The position numbers and the translations under genes are program-made. 64,000 nucleotides of DNA from Ceraceosorus guamensis (lineage: Eukaryota; Basidiomycota; Exobasidiomycetes; Ceraceosorales; Ceraceosoraceae), in NCBI RefSeq assembly GCF_003144195.1, contig NW_020290007.1:67556-131555 (forward strand), read 5' to 3'. The notes under the pieces were generated by a model. That model was given only the letters and a program-made list of their open reading frames with translations. It searched no databases and had not been told where the DNA came from. Below are positions 11,512-21,941 of this stretch, one piece after another. Position 1 is the first letter of the stretch, and the number at the start of each line of letters is the position of its first letter.

Positions 11512-11880
11512 ATTGCAATGCTCATATCATTCCGACAGCTCGCGCTTGACCGAACGCATGCTCGTTGCGTGACATTGCTACCAAACCCCTGAAAGCTCGA
11601 TCACACAGACCGTCGCCGTAGCAAGGGCTAGTGATTCGCTGCGAGCGCCAAGACTGCCGAGAGCATCGTTTCAGAGTGGGGGCTGTTGTACGTGGACATG
11701 GCCACAGTGACGTGTTAGCTTGGGGCCGATTTCAGTCGGTTAAGATCGGTTAGTCGTTTCGAGAGGGTGCAGGGAAAGTCGAAAGGTACTAGGGATGCTG
11801 TGAAGAGCCATGTGATGTAAGCTAGAAGGAAGGCACTGTAATGAAAGACGCAACGCGAGTGAGGAGAAGAATGTGCTGGT
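11512..11880. other. Convergent 3' interval
   Basis: About 370 bp between the prefoldin and PHD-protein stops. Nothing beyond likely 3' UTR sequence was seen. Confidence 0.5.
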
Positions 11881-14800
11881 TCATTGGCTAATGTCGAGAA
11901 TATCCTCAAAGTCCATGTCGATGCCGAGTCCTGCAAGTTCGCTGCCTGATGCCACGCGAGCTTTGGATGCGTGCTGAGCTGGACCAGTTGTGTGCGATGG
12001 TGCGGATTGCCCTTTTGTCCCGTTGGTCATCGAGCTGGGTGCTACTTGACGTTCCAGAGGATCTTTGGTGCTGCTGGAGGTAAGGCTCGCCAATCTCTTG
12101 GAGCTAGACGGTGTTGCAAATACGCCTCGCAGGCGAGGGCTGCCAGTAGCAGTGACGGAGAGGCTGTATTCGTCGTGAGTAGGCGTCCTGGGCAAGGGGC
12201 TGCTGGATGGCAGCTCGTCCTCGTCACGTTGACCAGACGAACGTCTTGCGCTCCTCCTCACTGACGAAACGTTGGTCCCTCTAGAGCGCTGTGAGAGGAG
12301 TTCGGGAGTGTGAAGAACGCTGCTGGAACCGAATCTAGCGCCAGACGTGGATGTGCTTGGTGACGGCAGCAGCCAGCTGTGGTGCTCCTGGTGCGAGCCT
12401 CCATCTTGCAACCGGTCACCGACGCTTGTCGAGAAGGCGAGGGACGGCAGACCAACGCCATAGTCTGAGTCATCGTGAGTGTGTACAGCCGAGGAAGGAT
12501 GCTTGTGTCCTCCGAAAGCTGTGCCGAGCAGCCCCGTGGTAGGGGGGGTGCCAAGCCAAGGTGCGTGGGAATTGCGGCGCTGGCTGGGCGACGCAAGCGA
12601 GGCTCCGGCACCGGAGGTAGATGGCTGACTCCACGGAGAAGAACCACCTATCATGAGCCTCGAAGGGGTCGAGAAGGGATCGTCTGGATTGTAGTCGCCC
12701 TCGACGGGTCTGCTGTGACTTGTTCCGTAACGCGCCCGCGAGCCGCTGCTTCCGCCGCTGCTGCCGTGGAGCCGCGACGTCTTCGCATGGCGGCTAGGCG
12801 TCGCGAAAGCGGAGGTAATCACGGCAGGGCTGGGAGTACGCGCTGGCCTCTCGCGTCCTGCCTCATTGACACCTTGGCTCTTCGTCGTCTCGTCGCTCGA
12901 GGCATGGACATGCCAAGTATCGTCAGCATGCTCATGCGTGCTCCAGCTGTCACGCGGCAGCATCAGGTTAGGAGTGCCAAACGGATCGTCCAGCGCAAAG
13001 GTGGCAATGCGCCGACGATTTGGACTGGGGCTTGCTGGTGCATCGCTGTGTGGGTCGAAGCTCTTGCGGTCAAGTGGCGAGGCTGGCTCAACGTAGTACG
13101 AGCCAAATCGAGCAGCGCGCGTGCGAACGGCAGGCGCAAAAGTTGCGGCAGTACCTGTCGATGAGCCTGCCGCCGTCGAAGCACCAACTGTAGCGGCGAA
13201 CGACTGCTCCCGCTCGCCACGCGTGTGGTACGAAGCAAGTCGTGGGCTGGGTGCCAAAGCCAGAGCATCGAAGCGCGTGCTGCGCAGTGCTGCTGGGCTT
13301 TCTGTGGGATGGGCAAACACGGGCTCTTGCTGGCTACGTGCAGAAGCCTGCGCTTCCTGACTGAGCTGCTGCAACAGGCCCTCGAGCGGTGTGCTGTTGG
13401 CCGAGTCTCCGAAAGAGAATCCGGTCGAAATGTCATCGGGGTCACCCGGGGAGGCGTTGTGGAGATAGCCTTCGCAGCAGCCATCGCAGTACCACTCTTC
13501 GTCTAGGTCGTCTTCTGAAGCGATACCCAGACAGTACAAGTGGTACCAGCTGTGACAAGCGTCACACCGGACCATGGCGCCCAAGGTCTCCGCATGACCA
13601 CATGAACAGCCTATGATGGATGGCGAGGCCGCAAGAAGAAGAGCATCCGTCGTCCTTGCGCTAGGGGTCAACAAAGCCGAGTCCGGTGCGCCTCTCGTAC
13701 CAGCACGCAAGGTGTCCTTGCTTCTCGAGCTCTTTTGCCTCGCGTCTTTTGCGGTCGAGTGTGCGATCGCAGTGAGTTCAGCTTTGGCAGCAGCAGCTTG
13801 GGCCAACTTCTTCTCGAGCTTCTTCCTCGAACGAGATGACCGTCCTTGAGAGTGCTTGGATCCGCTGTCTGCCTTCCGAGATCTCCTGCGAGGCGACACA
13901 ATACCTTGCGGCTGGGATCTCATGTCGGGCATGGAGTAGCTTCGCGCCATTGCTTCTCGACGTGCGCGATCGCGCAAGGCTTTAGCCACCATGGGATGCT
14001 GGTGCTGATCCTGAACTCGCAGGACCTCTTCGCGTTTGCGCTCTCCATCGGCGTAGAACGCATCGGCCAAGACCACATCGGAGAGGATTTTGGATTGAGG
14101 TGCTGACGACGCAGCCTCGTCGTCTCTTCGCTCAAGCCAGCGTGCGATACCGCCCATTCGACTGTCCTTCTCGTCCCTGCCGAGCGCGTCGCAGCACAGC
14201 TGGGGAATATTGTGGGTACTACCCTCGCTCGTGCCCGGTAGTTGTGCGTCGATGCCCGGTCCAAGGCCTTGACCAAGCTTTGGCAGACTCATCTCGCAAC
14301 TCGGAGTCTGCGTGGGAGCCTCAGCTTCGGCAGTAAGAGCTGCACTGGCAACGTGGCCTTTGCGGGGGCTTTGCGAGGACTGCATCCTGGCTATAGCAGG
14401 TGACGGTGAACCTCCAAAGGAGCTGGCAGGAAAGTGACTGGCAAGACTGAAGCTTGGGCTTGGGACACTTCGGAGACCAGTGCTTTGAGAGCTCGGCGTC
14501 TGCGTTGGTCTCCGCTTTGAGCTGGTAGGTGTGCTGTTACCAACCGCCATCGAAGGGGTTCCTTGCATCTGCGCAGCAACCAAAGGGCTGACTATGAGGC
14601 GGCCGCGTCCGGGAACCTCAACCGCGACAAGGGCTGACTTTTGTTCAACTTTGGGTATCTTGCTGGGTGAGGCGGACGTAAGTCCGTCACCGAAAAGCAG
14701 AAGATGATCGAAACGCGGAGTTTGCGATGCTTGTATGGCAGTGTGAGGTTCGTCTGCGCTCATCAGAGAGGTTGGTGGCGAAATGATTCCGAGCGCGGCG

Positions 14801-15276
14801 GCTTCGCGAGCTGAGGGCCCTGCTTTGTAGCCATTGAGCCCTGCAGCAGCCCATCCGCCAATGTCGACAAGTGTAGGGGCGTTCTCATCGCTAGAAATTT
14901 GACCGTTGCGCCGTTTGCGAGGTGTGACGTGATTGTTGTGAAATTTTACGTCTCCAATGCTTTCGCTGCGTCCCCTTCCCAAGGATGGATTTTGCTGTCG
15001 CTCGGTGTTCGAAGGTCGCTTCTCTAAGCGTGGCACCGTGGTGGGCGCCATGGAAGGGGGCGGAGTCCCCCAAATATCCACGCCGGCCATTCGACGACCT
15101 CTGCGGGGCGTGTGAAGTATGTTGTTAGAGGGTGAAGAAGTATTGTAAGAATTTTGAGCTTCTTCAGGATGAAGCGCGAGATGGCCACGGTTGGGTGGTG
15201 TGCGATACGGGTCCACCCTGTTGAAGGAGACTGAAGGGCCTTCAGCAGCGTGTCGTGCTAGTGCTGCTTCCATCAT
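11881..15276 (-). CDS. PHD-finger protein, probable chromatin reader
   Basis: An uninterrupted frame of 1,131 residues opens at two adjacent ATGs; an in-frame stop lies about 50 nt upstream, so the start is well placed unless a 5' intron exists. One PHD finger lies near residues 552-600 with the full Cys4-His-Cys3 set: CSC, CDAC, WYH, YC, then YCDGCC. Just upstream is a Lys/Arg- and Ala-rich stretch (RSRKKLEKKLAQAAAAKAEL). The remainder is long, low-complexity and Ser/Thr/Pro-rich, with repeated TP and SP dipeptides that would suit proline-directed kinases. PHD fingers usually read histone H3 tails, so a nuclear regulatory role is inferred. I cannot assign it to a named complex. Confidence 0.8.
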   Translation of the reverse strand: MMEAALARHAAEGPSVSFNRVDPYRTPPNRGHLALHPEEAQNSYNTSSPSNNILHTPRRGRRMAGVDIWGTPPPSMAPTTVPRLEKRPSNTERQQNPSLGRGRSESIGDVKFHNNHVTPRKRRNGQISSDENAPTLVDIGGWAAAGLNGYKAGPSAREAAALGIISPPTSLMSADEPHTAIQASQTPRFDHLLLFGDGLTSASPSKIPKVEQKSALVAVEVPGRGRLIVSPLVAAQMQGTPSMAVGNSTPTSSKRRPTQTPSSQSTGLRSVPSPSFSLASHFPASSFGGSPSPAIARMQSSQSPRKGHVASAALTAEAEAPTQTPSCEMSLPKLGQGLGPGIDAQLPGTSEGSTHNIPQLCCDALGRDEKDSRMGGIARWLERRDDEAASSAPQSKILSDVVLADAFYADGERKREEVLRVQDQHQHPMVAKALRDRARREAMARSYSMPDMRSQPQGIVSPRRRSRKADSGSKHSQGRSSRSRKKLEKKLAQAAAAKAELTAIAHSTAKDARQKSSRSKDTLRAGTRGAPDSALLTPSARTTDALLLAASPSIIGCSCGHAETLGAMVRCDACHSWYHLYCLGIASEDDLDEEWYCDGCCEGYLHNASPGDPDDISTGFSFGDSANSTPLEGLLQQLSQEAQASARSQQEPVFAHPTESPAALRSTRFDALALAPSPRLASYHTRGEREQSFAATVGASTAAGSSTGTAATFAPAVRTRAARFGSYYVEPASPLDRKSFDPHSDAPASPSPNRRRIATFALDDPFGTPNLMLPRDSWSTHEHADDTWHVHASSDETTKSQGVNEAGRERPARTPSPAVITSAFATPSRHAKTSRLHGSSGGSSGSRARYGTSHSRPVEGDYNPDDPFSTPSRLMIGGSSPWSQPSTSGAGASLASPSQRRNSHAPWLGTPPTTGLLGTAFGGHKHPSSAVHTHDDSDYGVGLPSLAFSTSVGDRLQDGGSHQEHHSWLLPSPSTSTSGARFGSSSVLHTPELLSQRSRGTNVSSVRRSARRSSGQRDEDELPSSSPLPRTPTHDEYSLSVTATGSPRLRGVFATPSSSKRLASLTSSSTKDPLERQVAPSSMTNGTKGQSAPSHTTGPAQHASKARVASGSELAGLGIDMDFEDILDISQ

Positions 15277-18200
15277 GGTTGCAGCTGGCAGAGTAGGCGT
15301 TGGAAGGCGGAAGGGGAGTTAGTGCGATCCACTTGGACTGGAAGCTCAAGGCTTGAGCTCTCGTGCGGCGCGCGATCCCTCTACTGCAAAATCCGCCCTG
15401 TGCGAGATGTGCGCCGTGCTTCTGTGGTGACAGAAGCTTCAAAGCAATCTACCTGGAGCTCTGAAGTGCACGTTGAGCTAGATTCTTGAGCTGGCAAAAC
15501 GGCGTGGCGAGGTGTTGCGAGGTTGCAGGCTGTCCGCGCAATGGCTGCAGGAAGTGTCTGGACAGGGTGGCTAAAGTGTCAGCGCCCTCGCTAGAAGCAG
15601 GAAAATACGTGGAATGACTAATGAGACAAAGGAGCGCCGAAGTACGACATGACTTGCCGGCAGACATGTTTGACATGCCAGCTCAGCATGTCGTTGACGG
15701 ATGCCGATATGTGCTCGTTCAGACGCAAGTAGGAAGCGAACACCGCGAGATCTGTTCAGACGACTCCCGCCTTGGCGCAACAATTGCAATCGAGCACGAC
15801 ATTTCGACCTTTTGCGGTACTCGCCCCTTTGCACCACACACCGATGTCTCTAGATCACCGTCGTTGCCCTCACTGTACCAAGTTGCTGTACTCACGGACT
15901 GCTTTGCGCTTCCAAGGAGTCAGGCTGCCTTCCAGCTGAAGATGTGGAAGCTCGAATCTCGCGCGCTGCGGTGAGCACGGCAGGGGAAGGCCGGGCAATC
16001 GACTGATGTGCTGCTGAGAAGACGTAGCACAGCAGCGCCGAGTGCTTGGGAGAAGTGGGAGGCCAAGGTGCTGTATTACGGAAATGCTGAGGTGTTAGGG
16101 AGGGCTGCGAGTGACTATGCTTGTAGTGGGTCGAGGCAGGAGCCCTATCCTAGAGGAGACCCACTCCCTTGAAAGATCCACCTTTCCTAGGTCTTATCGG
16201 GCTCTGTGCGCTGGTTGTGGATGGTGGATACAGCAAAGTGTCGTGTATGTTGCTCTGCCTGGCAGTGCAGAGTCAAGATAGAGGAGCACGCCGTCAGCTG
16301 CTAGGCTTGGCTAGGGTGGATGGATGCGGTTGTGCAGTGCAGTGGAGAGGTACCAATGGCGAAGAGTGAGTCGCAGAGTGGAGAGGTGGAATGGGTCGAC
16401 GCTTCCCGTAGGTGCTGCACATGGCCCATATAGCACGCTCGTCCGACTCACAACTCGACTGATCCAAATGCGCGCGGGCAACAAAACTTGATCCGTGCCG
16501 TGGCCAAGGACTCGAGGGAAGGTCCTGCACAGCATACATTGCAGCTGTACGGTTAGGTACAGTCAAAGCACGGTACGGTACGGTAGTCAAGCCGGCACTG
16601 CTGCTGATGCCCATGCCCATGCCCATTTGCCTTGGAGCGGAACTTGTCATTTCACAAATTCAAGCACAGCAGCGCCACGCCTGCATGAACCCGCATAAGT
16701 CACATCACATCCTCTTCGCCGGGCTCGTCACATCTTGATCAGGGAGGCCCGCAAGACATTGAGTGATTGCTGTCTCGGCACCGAGGTTCTGCCAGGCAGG
16801 CCCTCTTCCACAACGGCTAGCTTTGTAGGCTTTGAACACCTATCTCTCCATTCTGCATTCTTGATTGCAAGTCCCTTTTTGACGATCTTTGACGAGGTTT
16901 ACGATACTTTTCCCGGAATTTGAAGCGGCTCAGCTTCGTCCGGCGATCATTCGAAGCTGCACTACCCACCCGCTGCAACATGCGCATCTGCAGCAGAGGA
17001 TCATCAGAGTGATGTGCTCTCTTTGGGATGAGACCCTGATCGTTGCGTGTGAGTGCTCGATGTGTTGCATCGGCGCACGGTCAGGTGGGGAGCGGAGCCT
17101 CTCTAGTCAGGCTATGGAACGAGCGAAGGCTGAGATAAAGATGTATAGTTCGGCGTAGATTTCAAAGCAGCACCTCCGCGACCAGCAGCCAGACGAGAGC
17201 TGCGGTCTGTGGGCTCTTCTTCTAGGATATATGCTGCACCGCACTCGAGCTCTCTAAGCGCACCTTATGCCGAGCTCGTTCTCCGGTCATGCGCTTTCGG
17301 GGAGCGCGACCCACATCCTCGTTGGTCCGCCAAAGCTAGGCAATCCTCGAGACTAGTCCATCATGTGAGACTCTGACTGTACTGTACGCGATGAACTCTC
17401 ACGAGTCTACTCAACTCCCAGCAACGCAGACAGCATATCAAGGCGTTTCATGACGCAAAGGCTCCACTTCAATGCATCCACGTGGTTGCAAGCAACCGAT
17501 ACTGTATATCCATTCATCACAACAGACTTTTGCATCGCTCGATGCATTGCTGGCGCATCTCGAAAACTTTCTTGCATCACATTTAGAAAGTAGGTGTGAT
17601 GATCGCCTCTTCCGGACCGAGCGGTCACGGGCGGGTCCGGCATCATTCAGAGAGTCCAGCCTAGGCTAGCCTTCAGTCCTAAAGGCATCGCAGCTGCCCT
17701 GAGCCTCTGGCAGCCAGTCTAGAATGCGTACACTCACAATTAGGTGCCTCTATAGCTCGTGTCGCAGCCACATTCGTGATGCGTAGCGGAGGCAACACGA
17801 TCGGCTGGGGGGGTCTAGAACTACATACTCATAGCTCTAGGACACACCGAGCATCGAGGCTGCTAATTTCACTCTCGTTGAATCTGATCCATGTCAGGGA
17901 CTGCGAGTGCTCGGCCTCCTCTCAAGCAAGCTGCTGCTAATGAGTAAGGAAGGGGCGCCACAGACACCGTGATTGCTGAGGCAGCGCCAGCGTCGTCTCT
18001 AGACTTTCTTCCCAGCTCACGTTCGGTCCAACTCCACTCGAGAAGATGCAAGGAGGTGAATGTCGCCTCAAGCGTCTGCTACAGCCTGAAGAGTACTTTT
18101 GTCCTTGCTGCATGGGAATCTTTTATCCGGCACACGAGCAGTGTCTCGCACAGCAGTCGTTTAGCGCGCAGCAGAACGCGAGCGGCCACCTCGCTTCAGG

Positions 18201-18883
18201 CACCGCGCCCCGAGTGAACAAAGCTCATCGATCCTTCCCGCACGAGTTGGACCCCTGCAGATTATTCGCGTCGCGTGTTGCTGACGCGACGCGCTTCAAT
18301 TTAACGCTCCGCACACGCCATCGCAGTTGAGTCTGTCTGATCATGAGGCGTGTGTCAAACGCAACGTGTTAATCTTGAATGGCCGTTTGGGAAGCTCCAT
18401 GCAGCGGACTCCCATCGACGTGCATCGCTGGTGGAGCGCCTGAGCGATCGGATTGAGCATATCATATCACACATGCGAAAGCAGGGTGATGCCTTCTGCA
18501 GTCACACACATTTGTCTGCTTGTTCGTTAGACACTTAGTTCTCCTCTGCACTCAAGAGGCTCATCAATCGTAAACAATCTTAAGACCGGCCGCGAGCTGA
18601 TGTGACTGCGAAGTGGCTCATGTCACGTGATATTGCCGCTGACCGAGCGTTGAGTGCGGCGAAGCCACGATTTATGACGTGCATACACGCTCTTCCTTAT
18701 CTTGCGGGGCTAGACTTCGCCCTGCGGTCCGATTGAAATGGTTTGCCCACATTCATCACGAGCTTTGATGGCGACGACATCCACTGTTCGCGACGCGGCA
18801 AAAGTCACACAAGGCTCTGCAAGACGAACATACCCTACAGCCTGGGGTGCGAAGGTTAGGGTGCCAAGCGTATCTCGTCCGCG
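15277..18883. other. Large divergent gene-free interval (3.6 kb), PHD protein / urease
   Basis: No gene with supporting motifs was found. Minor repeats are visible: three copies of CCCATG around 16609-16630 and three of ACGGT near 16566-16580. A 94-codon open frame from 18046 encodes a Cys-containing peptide (FCPCCMGIFYPAHEQC) but has no other support. The urease-proximal end carries a GATA-type site at 18696-18701. Long 5' UTRs or non-coding transcripts could occupy part of the interval. Confidence 0.5.
18696..18701 (-). promoter_or_regulatory. Candidate GATA-factor site upstream of urease
   Basis: CTTATC on the plus strand is GATAAG on the minus strand, preceded by A, which fits the HGATAR consensus of fungal AreA-type nitrogen regulators. 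It lies 183 bp upstream of the urease ATG. Urease is commonly nitrogen-regulated in fungi. A single 6-mer is weak evidence. Confidence 0.3.
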
Positions 18884-21755
18884 ATGCACCTGCTGCCCAG
18901 AGAGCGGGACAAGGTCCTTTTGCATCAAGTTGGCGCGCTGGCTCAAAAACGCCTGGCGAGGGGGGTGAAGCTGAATCAGACCGAAGCCACAGCACTGATC
19001 GCGACTGTATTGCAAGAGAGGATACGAGATGGCACACACAGCGTCGCAGAGCTGATGCAGCATGGCAAGACACTCTTGGGTCGCGACCACGTGCTGCCCG
19101 GAGTACCCGAATTGCTGCACGAGGTCATGGTGGAGGGATGCTTCCGCGACGGCACATTCCTCGTCACGGTCCACGACCCCATCTGTACGCCGACCGGCTC
19201 GCTCGCCGACGCCCTCTTTGGCAGCTTCTTGCCGGTTCCCAAGCAAGCGTTATTCCAAGAATATGCTCCACCCCATCACGTGCCTGGTGCTTTGGTCGTC
19301 CTCGCAGGCGCAGCTCCCATCGTGCTCTGTCCAGGCAGAGACCGCATCTCTGTCCGAGTGACAAACACTGGAGACAGGCCAATCCAAGTCGGCTCGCATT
19401 ATCTCTTCTCGGAGACCAACCGGGCCCTGAGATTCCCGCGTCTCAGAGCGGTTGGGTATCGCTTAGACATCGCTGCCGGCACAGCCGTGCGCTTTGAACC
19501 GGGAGATGTGCGCACGGTAGGCCTCGTCAGCGTCGCAGGCAGTCGTAAGCTCAGTGGGGGATGTGGCATCCTAAACGGTGATCTCTCTGCTGTTGCCGAC
19601 GATATTCGGCGTGATCCCGAGGGCTTGCGCGCTCGCATCACAAGCTTGGGCTTTCTCGACGCGCCTGCTGAAGAGTACGCAGCTCTCGAAAGTCAGCCTC
19701 CGCCCCGCCCGATGCAGCTCTCGCGTGCCGCTTACGCAGCTTTGTATGGACCAACAAAGGGCGATCGAGTCAAGCTTGGGGATAGTCCATTGTGGATCGA
19801 GGTCGAACGAGACATGTGCAGCTATGGCGACGAGTGCAAATTTGGAGGTGGCAAGGTGCTGCGCGACGGGATGGGCCAGGCCTCGGCTCGGAAAGACGGC
19901 GAAACGTTGGATCTAGTCATCATCAATGCGCTCATCGTCGACTGGTGGGGCGTCGTCAAGGCAGATGTCGGAATCAGGGAAGGTGTCATCGTTGGCATCG
20001 GCAAAGCGGGCAACCCAGATATCATGGACAACGTGACGGAAGGAATGACTGTAGGGAGCACTACAGAGGTGATGGCTGCTGAGAATCTCATTCTTACAGC
20101 TGGTGCCATCGATGCGCACGTTCACTACATTTGTCCGCAGCTCATCGAAGAAGCGCTGGCGTCCGGTATCACCACTCTGATTGGTGGTGGCACTGGCCCG
20201 ACCTCGGGAAGTTCCGCCACCACTTGTACTCCGGGCAGAGATCAGCTTCGCGCGATGCTCCGAGCCACTGACCAAATGTGCATGAACTTTGCGTTCACTG
20301 GCAAAGGCAACGACAGTCATCCAGACGGTCTGAGAGATCAAATACGCGCCGGATGCGCAGGTCTCAAGCTGCACGAGGATTGGGGCACAACTCCGTCCAC
20401 AATCGACTCTTGCTTGACCGTTTGTGATGAGCTGGATGTGCAATGCAACATACACACCGACACGCTCAATGAGTCGTCCTACGTCGAAGACACTATCGCG
20501 GCCTTTAAAAAGCGGGTCATACACACCTACCACTCAGAAGGTGCTGGTGGAGGGCACGCTCCCGACATCATTCGAGTGTGCGGAGAATCTAACGTGCTTC
20601 CTTCCAGCACGAATCCAACCAGACCTTACGCCTCTAATACGCTTGATGAGCATCTCGACATGCTCATGGTATGCCATCACCTGAGTCGAAACATCGCCGA
20701 AGATGTTGCATTTGCGGACAGTCGAATTCGTGCCGAGACCGTGGCAGCGGAAGACTGCCTGCAGGACTCTGGAGCGATCTCGATCATCTCTTCGGACTCT
20801 CAGGCGATGGGAAGAATAGGCGAAGTGGTGTCACGCACTTGGCGCACGGCTGCGAAGATGCGAGAAATGACTGGTCCGCTCAAGGACATGACGCAAGGGC
20901 AGGATCCGCCAGATGACGACGGCCGCGACAATCAACGTGTTAAGCGCTACGTGTCCAAGTATACCATCAACCCGTGAGTCATGGTGCTGATGCTACTTTC
21001 AACCATGTCTGATGCGCTGATGCCCCTTGCTCTGCTTTGTCCTGCCGGTCGATAAGTGCCATCGTGCACGGCATGTCGCATCTCGTAGGCTCTGTCGAGG
21101 TCGGCAAAGTTGCCGATTTGGTATTATATCGGCCCGAGAACTTCGGCACAAAGCCCGAGATCGTACTCAAGGGCGGGCAGATTGCGTGGGCGCAGATGGG
21201 AGGTGAGTTACCATGAAGTTTCTTTACGCTCGCCTCGAGTGTCAGGCTGACGAACATCGTGGACCCAAACAGATGCCAACGCCAGCATTCCAACGGTCCA
21301 GCCGATCTTCGGAAGACCCATGTTTGGTTGGCATGCAGGGCAACACAATTCGATTGTATTTGTCAGCAAAGCATCCATCGACGAAGGTGAGGACTTGACG
21401 ACTTGCTCCGTGTTTCACTGATGACGTTCGATGGCCTGACCAAGTCCGTCTTGTGTGTGTGGCTAGGCAACATAGCATCCTACGATCTCAAGAAACGCGC
21501 CGAGGCGGTTCGAAATTGTCGCAACATCAGCAAAAGGGACATGAAGTGGAATGATGCGCTGCCCAGGCTTACGGTGGACCCAGAGACGTGAGTACGGGGA
21601 AGTGCGAAGAGCGGTAGCGATCCTGCGGGGCATCGTCCGTAACCGACGTTTTCCTTGCTTTTTTCTTCAGTTACGATGTGACAGCGGACGGAGAACTCTG
21701 CACAATCGCGGCATCGACCTCGTTGCCCATGACACAAGCCCAGCATCTCTTCTGA
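18884..21755 (+). CDS. URE1: Urease (nickel-dependent, single-chain fungal type)
   Basis: Exons 18884-20973, 21057-21202, 21273-21386, 21467-21587 and 21671-21755 give 851 residues, normal for fungal and plant ureases in which gamma, beta and alpha subunits are fused. The start [17 protein letters not shown] matches the family N-terminus. All visible active-site elements are intact: [10 protein letters not shown], the carbamylated-lysine motif [32 protein letters not shown], the flap sequence [14 protein letters not shown], and an alpha-subunit C-terminus ending TQAQHLF. The enzyme hydrolyses urea to ammonia and carbamate in the cytosol and needs Ni and accessory proteins, which are not in this window. 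It is convergent with Mss51, with only 186 bp between the stops. Confidence 0.96.
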
Positions 21756-21941
21756 GCGGCTCAATTATGCTGGTGAAGCTTGCCGCACACCATCCCTCTC
21801 TACGGCCGTCGGACTCAACGAAGGCGCACGAAATGTTTCCCCTCTCAATAGCCACAGACGCATCTGCTTCTCATTGCGCGCAAGTGTCTCATTAGCTGCG
21901 AGACCCGCAATTACGACGAAACGAACAGTGGAATACGGAGC

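Noticed and set aside
12475-13164. 229-codon plus-strand open frame opposite the PHD-finger gene
   Set aside because: It is an antisense shadow of low-complexity Ser/Pro coding sequence.
18046-18330. 94-codon open frame with FCPCCMGIFYPAHEQC
   Set aside because: The cysteine spacing is suggestive of a zinc knuckle, but the frame is short, has no family match I know and sits in a gene-poor gap.
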